From contig JAKAQT010000002.1 of assembly GCA_021819605.1 (NCBI GenBank), positions 1 through 36,236 of the forward strand: DNA of 36,236 nucleotides, in the 5' to 3' direction. This DNA comes from Thermoplasmata archaeon. Its GTDB lineage: Archaea > Thermoplasmatota > Thermoplasmata > Thermoplasmatales > Thermoplasmataceae. Position 1 is the stretch's first letter. Each line of letters begins with the position of its first letter. The notes under the pieces are model-generated. The model did not search any database and was not told where the DNA came from. It worked only from the letters and a program-made list of their open reading frames with translations. This document shows positions 23,748 through 32,239 of the stretch, in pieces. Both the position numbers and the translations under genes were made by a program.

Positions 23748-23750
23748 GCA

Positions 23751-24101
23751 TTACTTTTCGGTTGCCTTGCCCGACCCGTGCCATGCCATCATGCCTCCCT
23801 TAAGATGGCCAACATTCGAAATGCCATTTCTGAGAAGAGCAGCCGCTGCAGCACGGCTCCTGTGTCCGGTGGCACAGACCAGGAGATAGGAAGAATTCCT
23901 GTCCAGGCTGGCCAGATTTCGCTTCAGGGTGCCAAGAGGTTTCAATTCAGATCCCTGTATGTGCCCCCTACCATATTCGGGTGGCGTTCTCACATCTATA
24001 ACTCTGTGATTTTCCTCCCTCATCATTTTTTCAAATTCTTCGGGATCATATTCCCTCAATCCTTCTGGTGTCCTGAAATAATCCATTATACCCATAATCA
24101 T
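23751..24101 (-). CDS. Single-domain rhodanese-like sulfurtransferase
   Basis: Rhodanese-domain proteins carry sulfane sulfur on a cysteine. This 116-residue protein has YDPEEFEKMM, RVIDVRTPPEYGRGHIQGS and the active-site loop CATGHRSRAA with catalytic Cys76, then GISNVGHLKGGMMAW, a complete one-domain rhodanese. The loop suits sulfur transfer more than phosphatase activity. Three ATGs (24101, 24095, 24086) are possible; the first lies about 20 bases after a TATA-like box. It has no operon partner, so its acceptor (thiolation, iron-sulfur assembly or sulfide handling) is open. Confidence 0.88.
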   Translation of the reverse strand: MIMGIMDYFRTPEGLREYDPEEFEKMMREENHRVIDVRTPPEYGRGHIQGSELKPLGTLKRNLASLDRNSSYLLVCATGHRSRAAAAALLRNGISNVGHLKGGMMAWHGSGKATEK

Positions 24102-24114
24102 CCCATACAGGCAG

Positions 24115-24126
24115 GATATATATTCA
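24115..24126 (-). promoter_or_regulatory. TATA-like box for the rhodanese gene
   Basis: Minus-strand ATGAATATATAT is centred about 20-26 bases before the candidate start codons at 24101 and 24095. Nothing else recognisable was seen in the gap up to 24270. Confidence 0.45.
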
Positions 24127-24276
24127 TATTGCCGGTCTCAGACGGACATTCGGGAATTACTGAAATTCGTGTGCCCTGAAAGATGGGCTGCTGCCAGAAG
24201 CTCCAGCATCAGAAGTTTGCCTGCCTTTTCATCTGCAATTTCTATATTAATGGCGCCCATGGATTCTGAATGCAAA

Positions 24277-24287
24277 AGATTTAAATG
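24277..24287 (+). promoter_or_regulatory. TATA-like box for the RuvC-like gene
   Basis: AAGATTTAAAT is centred 26 bases before the ATG at 24308, consistent with a leaderless mRNA. Confidence 0.5.
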
Positions 24288-24307
24288 GATGAGGAATTAT
24301 GAAGTGA

Positions 24308-24964
24308 ATGGCTCGAATAGGAGTCCTTACATCAGATTTCAAGTTCTACCACGATGTAATTGAGCTGCTTAAGATGTGGCAGCTTCCTTTTGTAAGTTTG
24401 AATGCGCATGATGAAGTACCGTCAGATGTCGGTGTACTGTTGAGTTCATCCAGGGATGAATTTTCCATGCCAAACCAGTTCAAGGGAGACAGTCCACTTC
24501 AGGCCCTTCGAGCCTCCCTGGCTAAACTTTTAATGAAAGAAAGATTTGACAACCTTGTAATAGGCATCGATCCTGGCCCGTATCCCGGCCTTGCTGTTTT
24601 TGCTGATGGGGTCATGATGGAGGCTTATGAATGCCCTGTTCGTGAAAACCTGTCTGATGAAGTCCAATCCATTGTAAACACATACTGCTTTAATCAGCTC
24701 CAGGTGAAAGTTGGAAATGGGGATGCACCGAATCGTGATTACATTATAGACCGCCTGAAAAGCCTGAACCTCAGAATTACAATAGTTGACGAGAAGAATA
24801 CGAGTTTCCCGCATAAGGTTCATGATAATGCACTTTCTGCTGCCAGAATTGCAAATGTGGATATCAGGTACGAACTATCTCACCAGTGGACCAATGTAAG
24901 CAGGAAAAATATGTTTGAAAAGGAATTTAAGACCCTGAGAAACCAGATCAGGACCTCGCTTTAA
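24308..24964 (+). CDS. Uncharacterised protein with RuvC/RNase H-like domain
   Basis: I do not recognise a named family for this 218-residue protein. Residues 82-185 look like an RNase H-fold domain of the RuvC type: VIGIDPGPYPGLAVFADGV gives the first strand with Asp88 in the IDPG motif and the following hairpin, then VKVGNGDAPNRD with Asp139, and late FPHKVHDNALSAARIA with Asp173, placed like the last catalytic aspartate of RuvC. Residues 1-80 form a separate small domain (GVLTSDFKFYHDVIELLKMW, then SDVGVLLSS) that I cannot name. The tail is basic. It could be a nuclease or resolvase, or an inactive nucleic-acid-binding relative; the glutamate usually found at the second RuvC position is not obvious. 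It is a single gene with its own leaderless promoter. Confidence 0.7.
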   Translation: MARIGVLTSDFKFYHDVIELLKMWQLPFVSLNAHDEVPSDVGVLLSSSRDEFSMPNQFKGDSPLQALRASLAKLLMKERFDNLVIGIDPGPYPGLAVFADGVMMEAYECPVRENLSDEVQSIVNTYCFNQLQVKVGNGDAPNRDYIIDRLKSLNLRITIVDEKNTSFPHKVHDNALSAARIANVDIRYELSHQWTNVSRKNMFEKEFKTLRNQIRTSL

Positions 24965-24992
24965 GATTATTCATGAAAAAATATCTGTGAAC

Positions 24993-25769
24993 TCACTTTT
25001 TCCATTTCGGCCGGTTTGGTGTTGATGATCTCCTTCCGGCGGTCATTGCCAGAAATATCATGAATGCAATCACAATGGCGGCCACATAGTAGATCCAGTT
25101 ATAGTTTGGCGGTTTGCCATAGTAGAAGTGCGTTGTGTAAACAGCAGCAGAGCCGTCCACCCTGATTGCTTTGTTGTTTACTGAAACTGTCAGTGTATGT
25201 TCTCCATTTGTCAGGTACGGGTTCACGTAGGTGAAATTAACTGTCACCGAAGCTCCGGCTGGAACAAATGTGGCCACCGTACTTCCCACGAACTGATTGT
25301 CCACGGAGAAATCAACGGTCAGGTTATGTATGCCAGATGAGCCCGTGTTTTTCACAACAGCATAGAAGTATATTGGTTCAATGACGTGAACGCTGAAACT
25401 CTGCTGGCTGGTGACATATTTGGACCCGAAGTTTGCTCCAGATATTATGTTGATGTACAGTATCTGTGTCGCATTAGGGGCCCTCAGTGAAACCCTGAAA
25501 TCCGGATTTGATGCCTGGAAATTGTGATAGGAGAAACTCGGGCTGGCACCAGTAAGATTCTCACCGGAGAGATACACAGTAACTGTATAATTGGAAAAAC
25601 CGTTGGTGTCATTGACATAAACTGTGAAATTCTGGTTAGTTGTCACATATGTAGGAATGGTCACCGAAGGTGTCATTGGCGGGACATATGATGCGTGTGA
25701 CACCCCCACTACCGAGAATGCAAGAAACGCCATCATTACAACGGTAAGGATTGAAAAATACTTCCTCAT
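24993..25769 (-). CDS. Secreted membrane-anchored beta-sandwich protein, partner of aglB
   Basis: This 258-residue protein has a signal peptide (residues 1-27, ending SHASY), an outer region rich in Asn-x-Ser/Thr sequons, and one membrane helix near residues 225-245 followed by a basic tail (RRSSTPNRPKWKK). Residues 130-210 (VVKNTGSSGIHNLTVDFSVDNQFVGSTV, then GEHTLTVSVNN) read like a CARDB-type immunoglobulin-like domain, the kind used as structural or binding modules on archaeal cell surfaces. It starts inside the aglB stop codon (ATGA overlap), so the two are probably translated together. That suggests an accessory part of the glycosylation machinery or simply a co-made glycoprotein. I cannot assign an enzymatic role. 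Confidence 0.78.
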   Translation of the reverse strand: MRKYFSILTVVMMAFLAFSVVGVSHASYVPPMTPSVTIPTYVTTNQNFTVYVNDTNGFSNYTVTVYLSGENLTGASPSFSYHNFQASNPDFRVSLRAPNATQILYINIISGANFGSKYVTSQQSFSVHVIEPIYFYAVVKNTGSSGIHNLTVDFSVDNQFVGSTVATFVPAGASVTVNFTYVNPYLTNGEHTLTVSVNNKAIRVDGSAAVYTTHFYYGKPPNYNWIYYVAAIVIAFMIFLAMTAGRRSSTPNRPKWKK

Positions 25770-28700
25770 TTCTTGCGCCCCCTGTATCCTGCCACGAATA
25801 CTCCTGCCACCACGGCCACAGCTATAACTACGAGACCTATGATGAGGCTTTCATACGGATCACCAGTGTAATTCCCTATAACTCCAGGCCCTACAGGATA
25901 TGGAGAAACCGATGATAGAGACGGAGTGGCAGCTGAGACTGTTATGTTTTCATAGTGACCTGCTCCTCTGGTTGATAGTTCGAAACTGAAACTTTTGATT
26001 ACGTTTGATGTTGAAGATGGCGTGAGTACTATGTATATAACCTTAGACTGCCCAAATGGTACCGTTATGTTTGCGTACACGTTGCTTGACAGATTTCTTG
26101 ATATGTAAGTACCGTTATAAACGAACATTGAAGACCATCCGTAGTCAGCTGGAGAAGTTCCAACCGAGGAGTTTGTGCTGATGCTCAGATTAACCGCAAT
26201 CGGGGAATTCCCTGTATTTTTTATGGTTATTGGAAGATACAGCTCAGTTCCGTTTGTCATTGAGGATATATTCTGAACAACAGTGTAGTTGGACACCCTC
26301 TGGATGTTTACCGGAACAGTAACAGTAGTATTGCCTCCGGCATATTTGAGAAGCACAGGTATGTTCTCCCTGCCGTAGGGTATGCTGCCCGTCAGCGTTG
26401 CATTCATGCTCAGATTGGCAGACTGACCTGGCTTGAGGTCCACACCGCTCACGTTGAACTTAACCGCCCATGAAGAACTGCCTGAACTGAGCGTGATATT
26501 TTCCAGTGAGTTTCCCTGATTTGTCAGCGTTACATTTCCACTCATTGTTCCTCCGGGGAGTATACTCCGGATTGGCGGTGTGAGCTTCATGTTGAACGCA
26601 TGGTATACTACAAGCTGGAGACTTATCTGCAGCGATCCAGGAGAGTTGACGTATATTGTCTCAGACTGGGAATAGCTTAGGCTGATTACAGTCCCGTTGG
26701 AGGCTTCGGTTGTGCTAGAAAGTGCCGAAGAAAACGTGTAATTGCCCCTTGGGAGAATAACGCTGCCAACACTTGAATTGAATGCATAGACATTTGTGCC
26801 GATTGAGGCGGTTACAAGGTGGTTTATAATGGATGTGCCAAGGTTCACGGTAACGTATTCCCTGAAAGCCGGCACCAGAGTTTCGTTCTGGTAAACAACA
26901 TCAGCGAATCCCGGCACAGTTACGGAGCCAAAGTAGCCTGAGCCTGTGGCATTGTCAAGTATGTATGCAGTATAGTTTCCGCTGGGTACAGTCATGCTAT
27001 AGTAGCCCAGATAGTTGGAGTTCCCTTTGGCGATGACGTCCCCGGTAGAGTTAAGTAACATTACGGAAGCATATGGGGCAGGAGACCCACCATATGCAAG
27101 GTACCCACGAAGTGTAGAATAAACCTCAGACTGGCTGACCTTGAGATTCAATATCATATTCCCTGTAAGATCAAAAGATGACGTCCCATTTATGAGATAT
27201 GACCCAGTATTATTCGATGTGTGCTGTATATAGCTCACAGAATATGTTCCCACCGGCAAAGATACATTTCCTGACGGGAACGACATATTTAGATTATCTG
27301 CGCTGATGAAGTAAGTTCCTGATGCCACTCCCAGAGAGTTGGTTAGAGAAACCGTATTATAAGCTTTAAAAGCCGGTTCAAACCTGGCGTTCCCGTTAAC
27401 CTTCAGCGTTGATAAATAAACGCCCCTGGTAGAGTTGAATGCATATAAAGTGTAGGTGGCATCCGGTGTATGCTGTATATTGTTTACAGCAATTCCGGTT
27501 GAATTGAAGAGGAAGACCTCTGTAGAATTCTCAACTGTAATGTCGGAATACGCTGATGAATTGATTGATACAGCAGACGGCATGCCTGTTACCACACTCA
27601 TGAATGCTGGTGTGGAAACTATCTCATAGTTCTTCTGCGAAATATTCAGTAGATATACAGAAGGTTGCAGCTTAACATTCGCAAATCCAGTGGCGGAAGT
27701 GTAGTTAAAAACACCGTTATTACCGACGAATGACACAGTTGTGCCTGATGGCAGGAAGTTATCTCCCCTGACCTGGATGCTGAATCCTATGGTCCTTGGC
27801 GTAAGAGGTAGGTTAACAGTTCCTGAGGAAGCCTTCGCACTGAAATTGCCAAAGAATGCTCCGGAATAATTCAGATTGGTCATTCCAGATGCGTATGAGG
27901 GGTAGAAGAGTTGAGCATAGCCTTTTACGCCGATTGGCTGGAATGATATTGGCACATTATCATACTGCAGTACAGCCAATCCACTGAATTCAGATGATGA
28001 TGTTGAATAACCTGTTGCAGTGTTGGAATTTATAAATGGAAGAGCAGTTACTGAGAGATTATATTGCAGCGAAAGATTCACGAATGTACTTCTTCCCGTA
28101 TTGAGCTGATACATCCCTGATAGTGTGTTTCCAGTGTATGTTCCAAGTCCCGATACCGTATAGTAACCCTCTGGCACCAGCATGGTAAATGTATGATTAG
28201 TAAGGAACTGGTCCTCCAGAAGAACTGAGCTTGAAAGAATCTCATAGTATCCAGAGTATGCTGATACGCCATGTATATGTGATGTTATGGTGAGATTTCC
28301 CGATGGAACCAATGAAACTGTCATCGTTGTGTTTGTAGTAATCTGAAGTGTGCGCAGGTATGACAGGTTTCCGGATACAGCATAAAGTGTGTATGTGCCA
28401 TACGGTACAAGGGAGGTATAGGTTTTCCCAGCCAAGCGTGACATGCTTAAAGGACTGGCCAGCTGGCCATCATGGTATAACACCACGGAAGTGTTTCCTG
28501 TTGATCCGGCGACGTTCACTGATACCAGGGCTGCAGGTTCAGGGGTGAGATTAACAGATGTGTTTTCATTCCAGTTGTTAAAAGTTACCTTCACGGGATA
28601 GGAGCCTGTGAAATTGCCTGATACCCTTACTTCATAAGTTCCTGGGGTGACAAACAGCTTTGCCACGCCGGTAGAGTTGGATACATTGGATGACCACACC

Positions 28701-31700
28701 ATACCATTGTTTGTGGCGGCTGATAGTGACATTCCCGTTACAGGTTTTCCAGCAACTGTTGTGTTGACGAAGGCCACATCAAATGGTACCTGAATGTTAT
28801 ACACAACATTGCTTCCCAGCGTAACGTTAACCATTTCCACGTTTGCGAAATAATGTCCGCCAGTATACAGGCTTGCTTCATATGAAAGCGGAGGCACATC
28901 TTTCAATGACCAGCTTCCATCCTTCATGGTAAGGTTGTAGGTCAGGTTGTACGTGGAGTTGCGTAAAATTACATTGCCATTGTTTATTGGAGTCGAAATT
29001 ATGGCTTTGCTTCCGCCGTTTGTTACATTAGTCACCTGCTGGTAAGAATAATGGGCAGATCCTGAAACGGTGCTTGATGAGACATTAAGGTTCTCGGTGA
29101 AATAATAATCTGGAAGGCCTGTTGTAGAGTTATAGCCGGTTGTGGTTCTTTCCGCCTGGCTGTTGGAGACTGTTATTGCCCGATCTCCCACGCTGTTAGA
29201 ACCTATGAGATATTGCTGGTTCAGAGTGCCAGTAGAATAAATAAGTGTATCGTTACCTGGAACGGCCATTAATGAATAATCACCCTTGCTGTTTGTTAGA
29301 ACCGTCTGATGAGGTATGCCATACTGATCGAAAATAGTCACCCGTACGTCCGGAACTGGAGCACCATCGGGAGTGGTTACCTTGCCCTGCACTATGGCCC
29401 CCGGGAAATATTTAACTATTGGATCACTGTATGAGAGCATCTGCGACGCTGATGAAAACATGATTACAGTACCATTGTTTTCCTTCTGTAGCTTGTATGC
29501 CTCCTGAAGTGGTATTTCCTTGAAATCATTGGGATGTGCCTGATAGTTCTTGTATGGGTTGTAAAGGCTGTTCTCGTAGACTATCTCGAAGTTGCTCATA
29601 TTCCACGCCGGCATAACCGTATCAGTGGACTGCCCGTAATCAACACCGGGAATTCCATTTGTCTGGCTAACGGCGGACGGAGGATATCCTATTGTGAATC
29701 TGTAAATGGAAGTGTTGTAAAACTGCGGGGTGTACTGGATGTTATATGAAATCGGTATGGCCGTTGCAGACAGGTTGTTGAGTGGGAAAGTCCCGTTTGT
29801 TGTGGTCGCGTAAACATTGTAGTATTCTGTGGGAATAACCTCGCCGCCGGTAGATGTGTAAGATGGGGTGTATGTGAGGTAAGCTGGGGCATAAAATATG
29901 CCAGGATTTGTTGCCGAGCTCGGGAACAGATTGTGATCGATCTGAATGTACCCAATTTTGTAGCCTGTTTCCTGTTCTACACTCTGATACAGGTTAACAA
30001 GAGTGGTTGTTGGGAAATTGTACGATAAGTTGCCCTTCATAAAGGCGTAATAAACGTTGGCAGAAGTTATGGAGCTAATGTACTGTCCATAAACTGCAGG
30101 GCTGGAAAGAACCGTCTGAGTGAACGCCCCCGGGTTCTTGGATGCATTAAGGATAATCTTGTACTCATTTACTCCAAGTGCTGAAATCAGGGTGTTAGTG
30201 ATGTTGCTGCTGAAATGGTCACCGTTCTGCTGGAAGTTAGCCTGGAGATCAATGGCTATGAAAAGGGCAATATCCTGGCTCTGATTCTGTGCCATTAGCA
30301 ATTCGCCCGCTTGCGGTATCCCCTGCTGGAAGTCATCTGCTACTGTGGGATGCTGTCCCTGATAAAGTTCCTGGAAACCATAATCCCACCAACTTACATA
30401 GGCAGGCTTTTCCGTTAATGGAAGATTGGTATCCTGGCTTGACAGCCATGCCAGAGAGAGCGCAATTGGCTGAGTTGCATTATCTATTGGCACCCCAAGT
30501 GCCCCAGCAAATGAGACTGTTGTATTATTGGTTCCCTTCAAAAAGGCTGGAATTGCGCTACCCAGTTGTGTGTTAACCTGTGTAGCAGAGTTGGCTGGAA
30601 CTGAAGCAGAAACCATTGAAAGCCCTGACGGAACAAGAAGCACCAGTGCAATGACCACTACGAATGCTGCCTGCACCCATTTTATATTTCCCTTAATTGA
30701 CTTCCGCACAGAGCCGTATCCAACGTTCTTCCTATTTTTCAGGTCATCTATCCTGGCCATCTTTGCAAAATACATTATTATGGCTCCACCCAGAATGGCG
30801 TAGGCAGGGGCCGCAGTTATGTTAAAACGCGCGGCAGCAAAGCTCATGTAAATTGAAACAAGTGAAAATACCATTATGAAGAGCACTTCTTCTTTACGCT
30901 CTTTCAGGTAGAGATAAACCACATAAATCATACCTGCAATTCCAAAGATGAACTGGGCAACCCCAAATCCTGAGATATACGATCCCAGTGCCGGTGCCTG
31001 AGCCTCTGCTATGGTGGAATAAACTCTTGTCTTGATGAAATAGCCGTCACCACTTATGAGTGTGTGGAACAGAGATGGAGCGAAAAAGTCCATACCAAGT
31101 ATTCCCACTGCTGAAACTACTATCAAAATGGGAATAATGAGTATCCAGGGTCTTCTCCCAATTATGTTTATAACTGCCGAGAATAGTATGATGAGTATCC
31201 CGATCAGCAATTCAGCGTTGTACCATCCGGGGCCTTCTCCGATAGCCTGGTAATAATAGGCCCCCATCGCAAAACCAAGTATGATAAAAAGAGCAAAATA
31301 GAATGTAATGTATCCGGTTGGTCTCTTAAGAATAAGGTTAGCTATGAGCTGGATTACTATGTATATCAGTATAATTGCTTCAATATAGGCATAACCCTGC
31401 CAGGCAAGCATCAGGCCCCCAAGCGAAGCGCCCGCCAGCAAGGCGTACGTGGTTGATTTTCTGTTTTCATGGTAAAAATCCCTGAGTCTGGACGGAAGTG
31501 TCCTGAAATCTTTCAGATTTTCCAGTATTCTTCCCTTTCCGGAATATTTTATAGCCATGGCAAAGAAGTATATTGTGAAAAACGCAAAAATGAGCTCAGG
31601 AGTATGCATCCTGCCACCTGAGAGTATTCCAGCTGAAAGGTTGCTTGGCATGAGTGTATACAGGAACGCAGATATGTAACCCGCCCTCTTACCGAAAAGT

Positions 31701-32131
31701 TCCTTGGTGACGAGGTAAACAGGGATTATGAGAAGTGCACCGAATACTGCATCGAATTCCTCGAAAGCGTAGAAAGCAGCCATCTTTGCCCCAAATATTG
31801 GGGAGAGCACCTCAGCTACAAAGACTAGCATCACGTGGAAGAATGGATTCCTTGGATTGGTTGAACCGAATGGAAAGTTCAGTGCCGGGTCGTGAACAAG
31901 CCAGTGTCCGGTGGAAAGAAAATGGAGTATCAAGTAAAAGTTATAGTAGGGATCGCTTCCTCCTGATGTTGGAAGGGTACTGATCCCACCGCCATTGACA
32001 AATGTTAGTCCCCAGGCAAAATAGTTGGCAAAGAAGAGATAGAATACAAACAGTATTCCAACGACCAGAAAGTCGGTGTGCTTTGCCACCCTTGCCCTTA
32101 AAGTGATATTCTGTTCCAGCTGATTTTCCAT
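25766..32131 (-). CDS. aglB: AglB/STT3 oligosaccharyltransferase with giant extracellular extension
   Basis: AglB moves lipid-linked glycans onto asparagine in N-x-S/T sequons outside the cell. The N-terminal half (residues 20-500) has about thirteen membrane helices. The first loop shows GGSDPYYN with the metal ligand Asp60, and the signature SWWDYGFQ places WWDYG at 581-585. A usual archaeal AglB would end near residue 900. Here about 1200 more follow: a carboxypeptidase-regulatory-like domain (GKVTTPDGAPVPDVRVTIF, about 913-960), several similar beta-sandwich repeats (another at GYLAYGGSPAPYASV), a NEW3-like domain (LTNQGNSLENITLS, then LKPGQSANLSMN), a final membrane helix (about 2095-2115) and a GYRGRKK tail. 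The extension is full of sequons. The frame is unbroken over 2121 codons. The ATG lies about 11 bases after the predicted transcription start. Confidence 0.92.
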   Translation of the reverse strand: MENQLEQNITLRARVAKHTDFLVVGILFVFYLFFANYFAWGLTFVNGGGISTLPTSGGSDPYYNFYLILHFLSTGHWLVHDPALNFPFGSTNPRNPFFHVMLVFVAEVLSPIFGAKMAAFYAFEEFDAVFGALLIIPVYLVTKELFGKRAGYISAFLYTLMPSNLSAGILSGGRMHTPELIFAFFTIYFFAMAIKYSGKGRILENLKDFRTLPSRLRDFYHENRKSTTYALLAGASLGGLMLAWQGYAYIEAIILIYIVIQLIANLILKRPTGYITFYFALFIILGFAMGAYYYQAIGEGPGWYNAELLIGILIILFSAVINIIGRRPWILIIPILIVVSAVGILGMDFFAPSLFHTLISGDGYFIKTRVYSTIAEAQAPALGSYISGFGVAQFIFGIAGMIYVVYLYLKERKEEVLFIMVFSLVSIYMSFAAARFNITAAPAYAILGGAIIMYFAKMARIDDLKNRKNVGYGSVRKSIKGNIKWVQAAFVVVIALVLLVPSGLSMVSASVPANSATQVNTQLGSAIPAFLKGTNNTTVSFAGALGVPIDNATQPIALSLAWLSSQDTNLPLTEKPAYVSWWDYGFQELYQGQHPTVADDFQQGIPQAGELLMAQNQSQDIALFIAIDLQANFQQNGDHFSSNITNTLISALGVNEYKIILNASKNPGAFTQTVLSSPAVYGQYISSITSANVYYAFMKGNLSYNFPTTTLVNLYQSVEQETGYKIGYIQIDHNLFPSSATNPGIFYAPAYLTYTPSYTSTGGEVIPTEYYNVYATTTNGTFPLNNLSATAIPISYNIQYTPQFYNTSIYRFTIGYPPSAVSQTNGIPGVDYGQSTDTVMPAWNMSNFEIVYENSLYNPYKNYQAHPNDFKEIPLQEAYKLQKENNGTVIMFSSASQMLSYSDPIVKYFPGAIVQGKVTTPDGAPVPDVRVTIFDQYGIPHQTVLTNSKGDYSLMAVPGNDTLIYSTGTLNQQYLIGSNSVGDRAITVSNSQAERTTTGYNSTTGLPDYYFTENLNVSSSTVSGSAHYSYQQVTNVTNGGSKAIISTPINNGNVILRNSTYNLTYNLTMKDGSWSLKDVPPLSYEASLYTGGHYFANVEMVNVTLGSNVVYNIQVPFDVAFVNTTVAGKPVTGMSLSAATNNGMVWSSNVSNSTGVAKLFVTPGTYEVRVSGNFTGSYPVKVTFNNWNENTSVNLTPEPAALVSVNVAGSTGNTSVVLYHDGQLASPLSMSRLAGKTYTSLVPYGTYTLYAVSGNLSYLRTLQITTNTTMTVSLVPSGNLTITSHIHGVSAYSGYYEILSSSVLLEDQFLTNHTFTMLVPEGYYTVSGLGTYTGNTLSGMYQLNTGRSTFVNLSLQYNLSVTALPFINSNTATGYSTSSSEFSGLAVLQYDNVPISFQPIGVKGYAQLFYPSYASGMTNLNYSGAFFGNFSAKASSGTVNLPLTPRTIGFSIQVRGDNFLPSGTTVSFVGNNGVFNYTSATGFANVKLQPSVYLLNISQKNYEIVSTPAFMSVVTGMPSAVSINSSAYSDITVENSTEVFLFNSTGIAVNNIQHTPDATYTLYAFNSTRGVYLSTLKVNGNARFEPAFKAYNTVSLTNSLGVASGTYFISADNLNMSFPSGNVSLPVGTYSVSYIQHTSNNTGSYLINGTSSFDLTGNMILNLKVSQSEVYSTLRGYLAYGGSPAPYASVMLLNSTGDVIAKGNSNYLGYYSMTVPSGNYTAYILDNATGSGYFGSVTVPGFADVVYQNETLVPAFREYVTVNLGTSIINHLVTASIGTNVYAFNSSVGSVILPRGNYTFSSALSSTTEASNGTVISLSYSQSETIYVNSPGSLQISLQLVVYHAFNMKLTPPIRSILPGGTMSGNVTLTNQGNSLENITLSSGSSSWAVKFNVSGVDLKPGQSANLSMNATLTGSIPYGRENIPVLLKYAGGNTTVTVPVNIQRVSNYTVVQNISSMTNGTELYLPITIKNTGNSPIAVNLSISTNSSVGTSPADYGWSSMFVYNGTYISRNLSSNVYANITVPFGQSKVIYIVLTPSSTSNVIKSFSFELSTRGAGHYENITVSAATPSLSSVSPYPVGPGVIGNYTGDPYESLIIGLVVIAVAVVAGVFVAGYRGRKK

Positions 32132-32145
32132 TGGAGTCGTACCTG

Positions 32146-32157
32146 AAGAGCACTAAT
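32146..32157. repeat. 12-base direct repeat, copy 1 (AAGAGCACTAAT)
   Basis: An identical 12-mer recurs at 33309-33320, so the two copies bracket the regulator gene. This copy lies between the aglB TATA-like box and its start codon. A shorter AGAGCACTA occurs at 36197-36205. It may be a binding site or chance. Confidence 0.3.
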
Positions 32158-32162
32158 GGAAA

Positions 32163-32175
32163 CAATATATAAAAA
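32163..32175 (-). promoter_or_regulatory. TATA-like box for the aglB operon
   Basis: Minus-strand TTTTTTATATATT, centred near 32168, is one of the strongest A/T boxes in the window and predicts an 11-base leader for aglB. Confidence 0.5.
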
Positions 32176-32201
32176 ACTGATCGGAAGATCGTTCCCTGAT
32201 T

Positions 32202-32211
32202 TTCTTAAAGA
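32202..32211 (+). promoter_or_regulatory. TATA-like box for the regulator gene
   Basis: TTTCTTAAAG is centred about 33 bases before the chosen ATG at 32240 and supports that start over the longer frame opening at 32156. Confidence 0.4.
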
Positions 32212-32239
32212 TAGAATAACAATTTTCTATATCTCGTCC

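Noticed and set aside
24169..24363. Plus-strand frame of about 64 codons overlapping the start of the RuvC-like gene
   Set aside because: It covers the promoter of a better-supported gene and shows no domain or ribosome site.
25766..32131. Possible fusion of aglB with a separate downstream surface protein gene by assembly error
   Set aside because: The frame is continuous with uniform codon use, and no start signal or TATA-like box was noticed near residue 900; a real fusion is more likely.
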